In this document: one piece after another, positions 20,854 to 21,568 of the stretch
How the letters are laid out: every line of letters starts with the position of its first letter
Numbering within the stretch: position 1 is the first letter of the stretch
Source of the DNA: a virus
Direction: 5' to 3' (one strand)
IMG/VR virus record: IMGVR_UViG_3300027151_000054
Location: 1 to 21,568 of that record
DNA length: 21,568 nucleotides
The notes under the pieces: model-generated
Seen by the model: only the letters and a program-made list of their open reading frames with translations
What the model was told of the DNA's origin: nothing
Databases searched by the model: none
Program-made: the position numbers and the translations under genes

Positions 20854-20942
20854 GAAGACGGGCAGGACGGTAATGCAGCGGATTGCTAATCCGTAGACTG
20901 ATGAAAGTTGGTCATAGGGTTCGACTCCCTAGTCTTCCACCA
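20853..20942 (+). tRNA. tRNA-Ser (GCT)
   Basis: Acceptor GGAAGAC/GTCTTCC, anticodon stem GCGGA/TCCGT, loop TTGCTAA (anticodon GCT, reading AGC/AGT), long class II variable arm with GAC/GTC pairing, T arm TAGGG-TTCGACT-CCCTA and encoded CCA. The discriminator is A, where bacterial tRNA-Ser usually has G. Its first base is the last base of the preceding TAG stop codon. Confidence 0.93.
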
Positions 20943-20950
20943 AAATATAT

Positions 20951-21026
20951 GTCTGCGTGACCCGAAAGGCTAGGGAGCGGATTGCAAATCCGTTATATGT
21001 AGGTTCGATTCCTATCGCAGATTCCA
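20951..21026 (+). tRNA. tRNA-Cys (GCA)
   Basis: Acceptor GTCTGCG/CGCAGAT (first pair G-U), anticodon stem GCGGA/TCCGT, loop TTGCAAA (anticodon GCA), T arm TAGG-TTCGATT-CCTA, discriminator T, which is the Cys identity base, and encoded CCA (21024-21026). It ends one base before the stop of the convergent gene. Confidence 0.94.
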
Positions 21027-21027
21027 G

Positions 21028-21568
21028 TTAACGTTGGTGAGGATGTAGCAGCTTAGGAAGTGCTCCTCTTTTGAATAGAGGAATAGAATGTTGTCTTTCA
21101 AAATCAGCACCAGACAAAGCTGGTATACCTAATTTTTCTGTAGTAATGTCGATGAGATATACGAGTCTTCTTTTTGGAGTTAGGTTGAATGCGCTGTGGA
21201 TATGTTGATTGTTGAATCCAAATAGGTCACTCCAATCAACTTCGACACCTTCGACTTCAAAGAAAATGTCACCAGGGGGAACAAGAAGGGGAATATGAAT
21301 ACGTAAGGTTCTTCCGTCTCTATTTTCCATTCCTGTGTGTCTTTTTATTAGACTTTTGGATTCAAGAATACTGTACATACTGATGTCGCAATCGCTTCCG
21401 TATTTCTTTGTAAGGGCGACAGCTGTAGGATATCTTAGTTGTATTTCATTATTTTCTTCACCGTTGAATGCCATACCGGCATCTTTGTGTAAATATTTTA
21501 CGACATCAACTTTCCAAGCGGCTTTATTAGAAGTCAATGTACCAACATCGTAAAGAGGACTAGTATTA
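21028..21568 (-). CDS. Aspartyl/asparaginyl beta-hydroxylase family protein (5' end outside the window)
   Basis: 2-oxoglutarate/Fe(II)-dependent oxygenase of the AspH type. The - strand frame is open to the window edge, so the N-terminus is missing; a TTG at 21537-21535 is not a convincing start. Family landmarks are HTG followed by RTLRIHIPL (first iron His at about 21297-21295), a PPGDIFFEVEGVEVDW segment, FGFNNQHIHSAFNL (second iron His at about 21198-21196), and RRLVYLID (Arg that binds 2-oxoglutarate). The usual FDD before the second His reads FNN. The substrate, protein or small molecule, cannot be inferred. It is the only - strand gene seen, ends 1 nt from tRNA-Cys, and no terminator lies between. 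Confidence 0.88.
   Translation of the reverse strand, partial: NTSPLYDVGTLTSNKAAWKVDVVKYLHKDAGMAFNGEENNEIQLRYPTAVALTKKYGSDCDISMYSILESKSLIKRHTGMENRDGRTLRIHIPLLVPPGDIFFEVEGVEVDWSDLFGFNNQHIHSAFNLTPKRRLVYLIDITTEKLGIPALSGADFERQHSIPLFKRGALPKLLHPHQR

Noticed and set aside
21535-21537. TTG as the start of the hydroxylase gene
   Set aside because: The frame stays open to the window edge and no ribosome site precedes the TTG, so the gene is treated as partial.
1-21568. CRISPR arrays, insertion sequences, integrase or attachment sites
   Set aside because: No spaced repeat array, transposase or integrase was seen; the two 20-bp repeats at 19679-19721 are too few and too close for a CRISPR array.

Overview
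The window is a segment of a T4-like myovirus genome. Almost all of it is coded on the + strand and packed with small gaps or short overlaps. The evidence is a full run of T4-type core genes in the order usual for marine T4-like phages: tail sheath (18), tail tube (19), portal (20), prohead core (67, 68-like), prohead protease (21), scaffold (22), major capsid protein (23), uvsY, uvsW, late sigma factor (55), and recombination nuclease subunits (47, 46). Photosynthesis genes are absent here. A lipoprotein with a Gram-negative lipobox and a penicillin-binding-protein-like enzyme suggest a Gram-negative host. An ArfA-like gene hints weakly at a beta- or gammaproteobacterium. The host species cannot be told from this sequence.

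Layout. Positions 1-9174 are the virion module. Exact TATAAATA late promoters precede 18, 22 and 23, a one-mismatch copy precedes the gene at 8644, and a strong intrinsic terminator follows gene 23. Positions 9176-15008 are the recombination and late-transcription module (uvsY, uvsW, an unknown gene, 55, 47, 46, a small Cys-rich protein), opened by a sigma70-like promoter. Positions 15016-17110 hold peptide deformylase, a QueE-like radical SAM enzyme, a QueD-like protein and a small unknown. Positions 17102-21568 are an accessory region with five tRNA genes, small unknown genes, an LPP20-type lipoprotein, an ArfA-like ribosome-rescue protein, a short structured late transcript, a secreted PBP-like DD-peptidase and, on the - strand at the right edge, an aspartyl/asparaginyl beta-hydroxylase that runs off the window.

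How it works together. Two promoter classes are visible. Sigma70-like sites (TTGAC[AT]-N17-TAYAAT or close to it) serve the recombination and accessory genes. TATAAATA elements, which the gp55 sigma factor coded in this same window should read, serve the virion genes and one short transcript near the tRNAs. The accessory region leans towards translation (tRNAs, deformylase, ArfA-like rescue factor) and the cell envelope (lipoprotein, DD-peptidase).

The points most worth a second look are: the ArfA-like gene with a hairpin in its 3' end; the late transcript at 19365-19541 with mutually exclusive terminator and antiterminator pairings; a terminator fused to a promoter at 18589-18650; one anticodon stem shared by four of five tRNAs; and the unusual metal-site motifs of the QueE- and QueD-like proteins.
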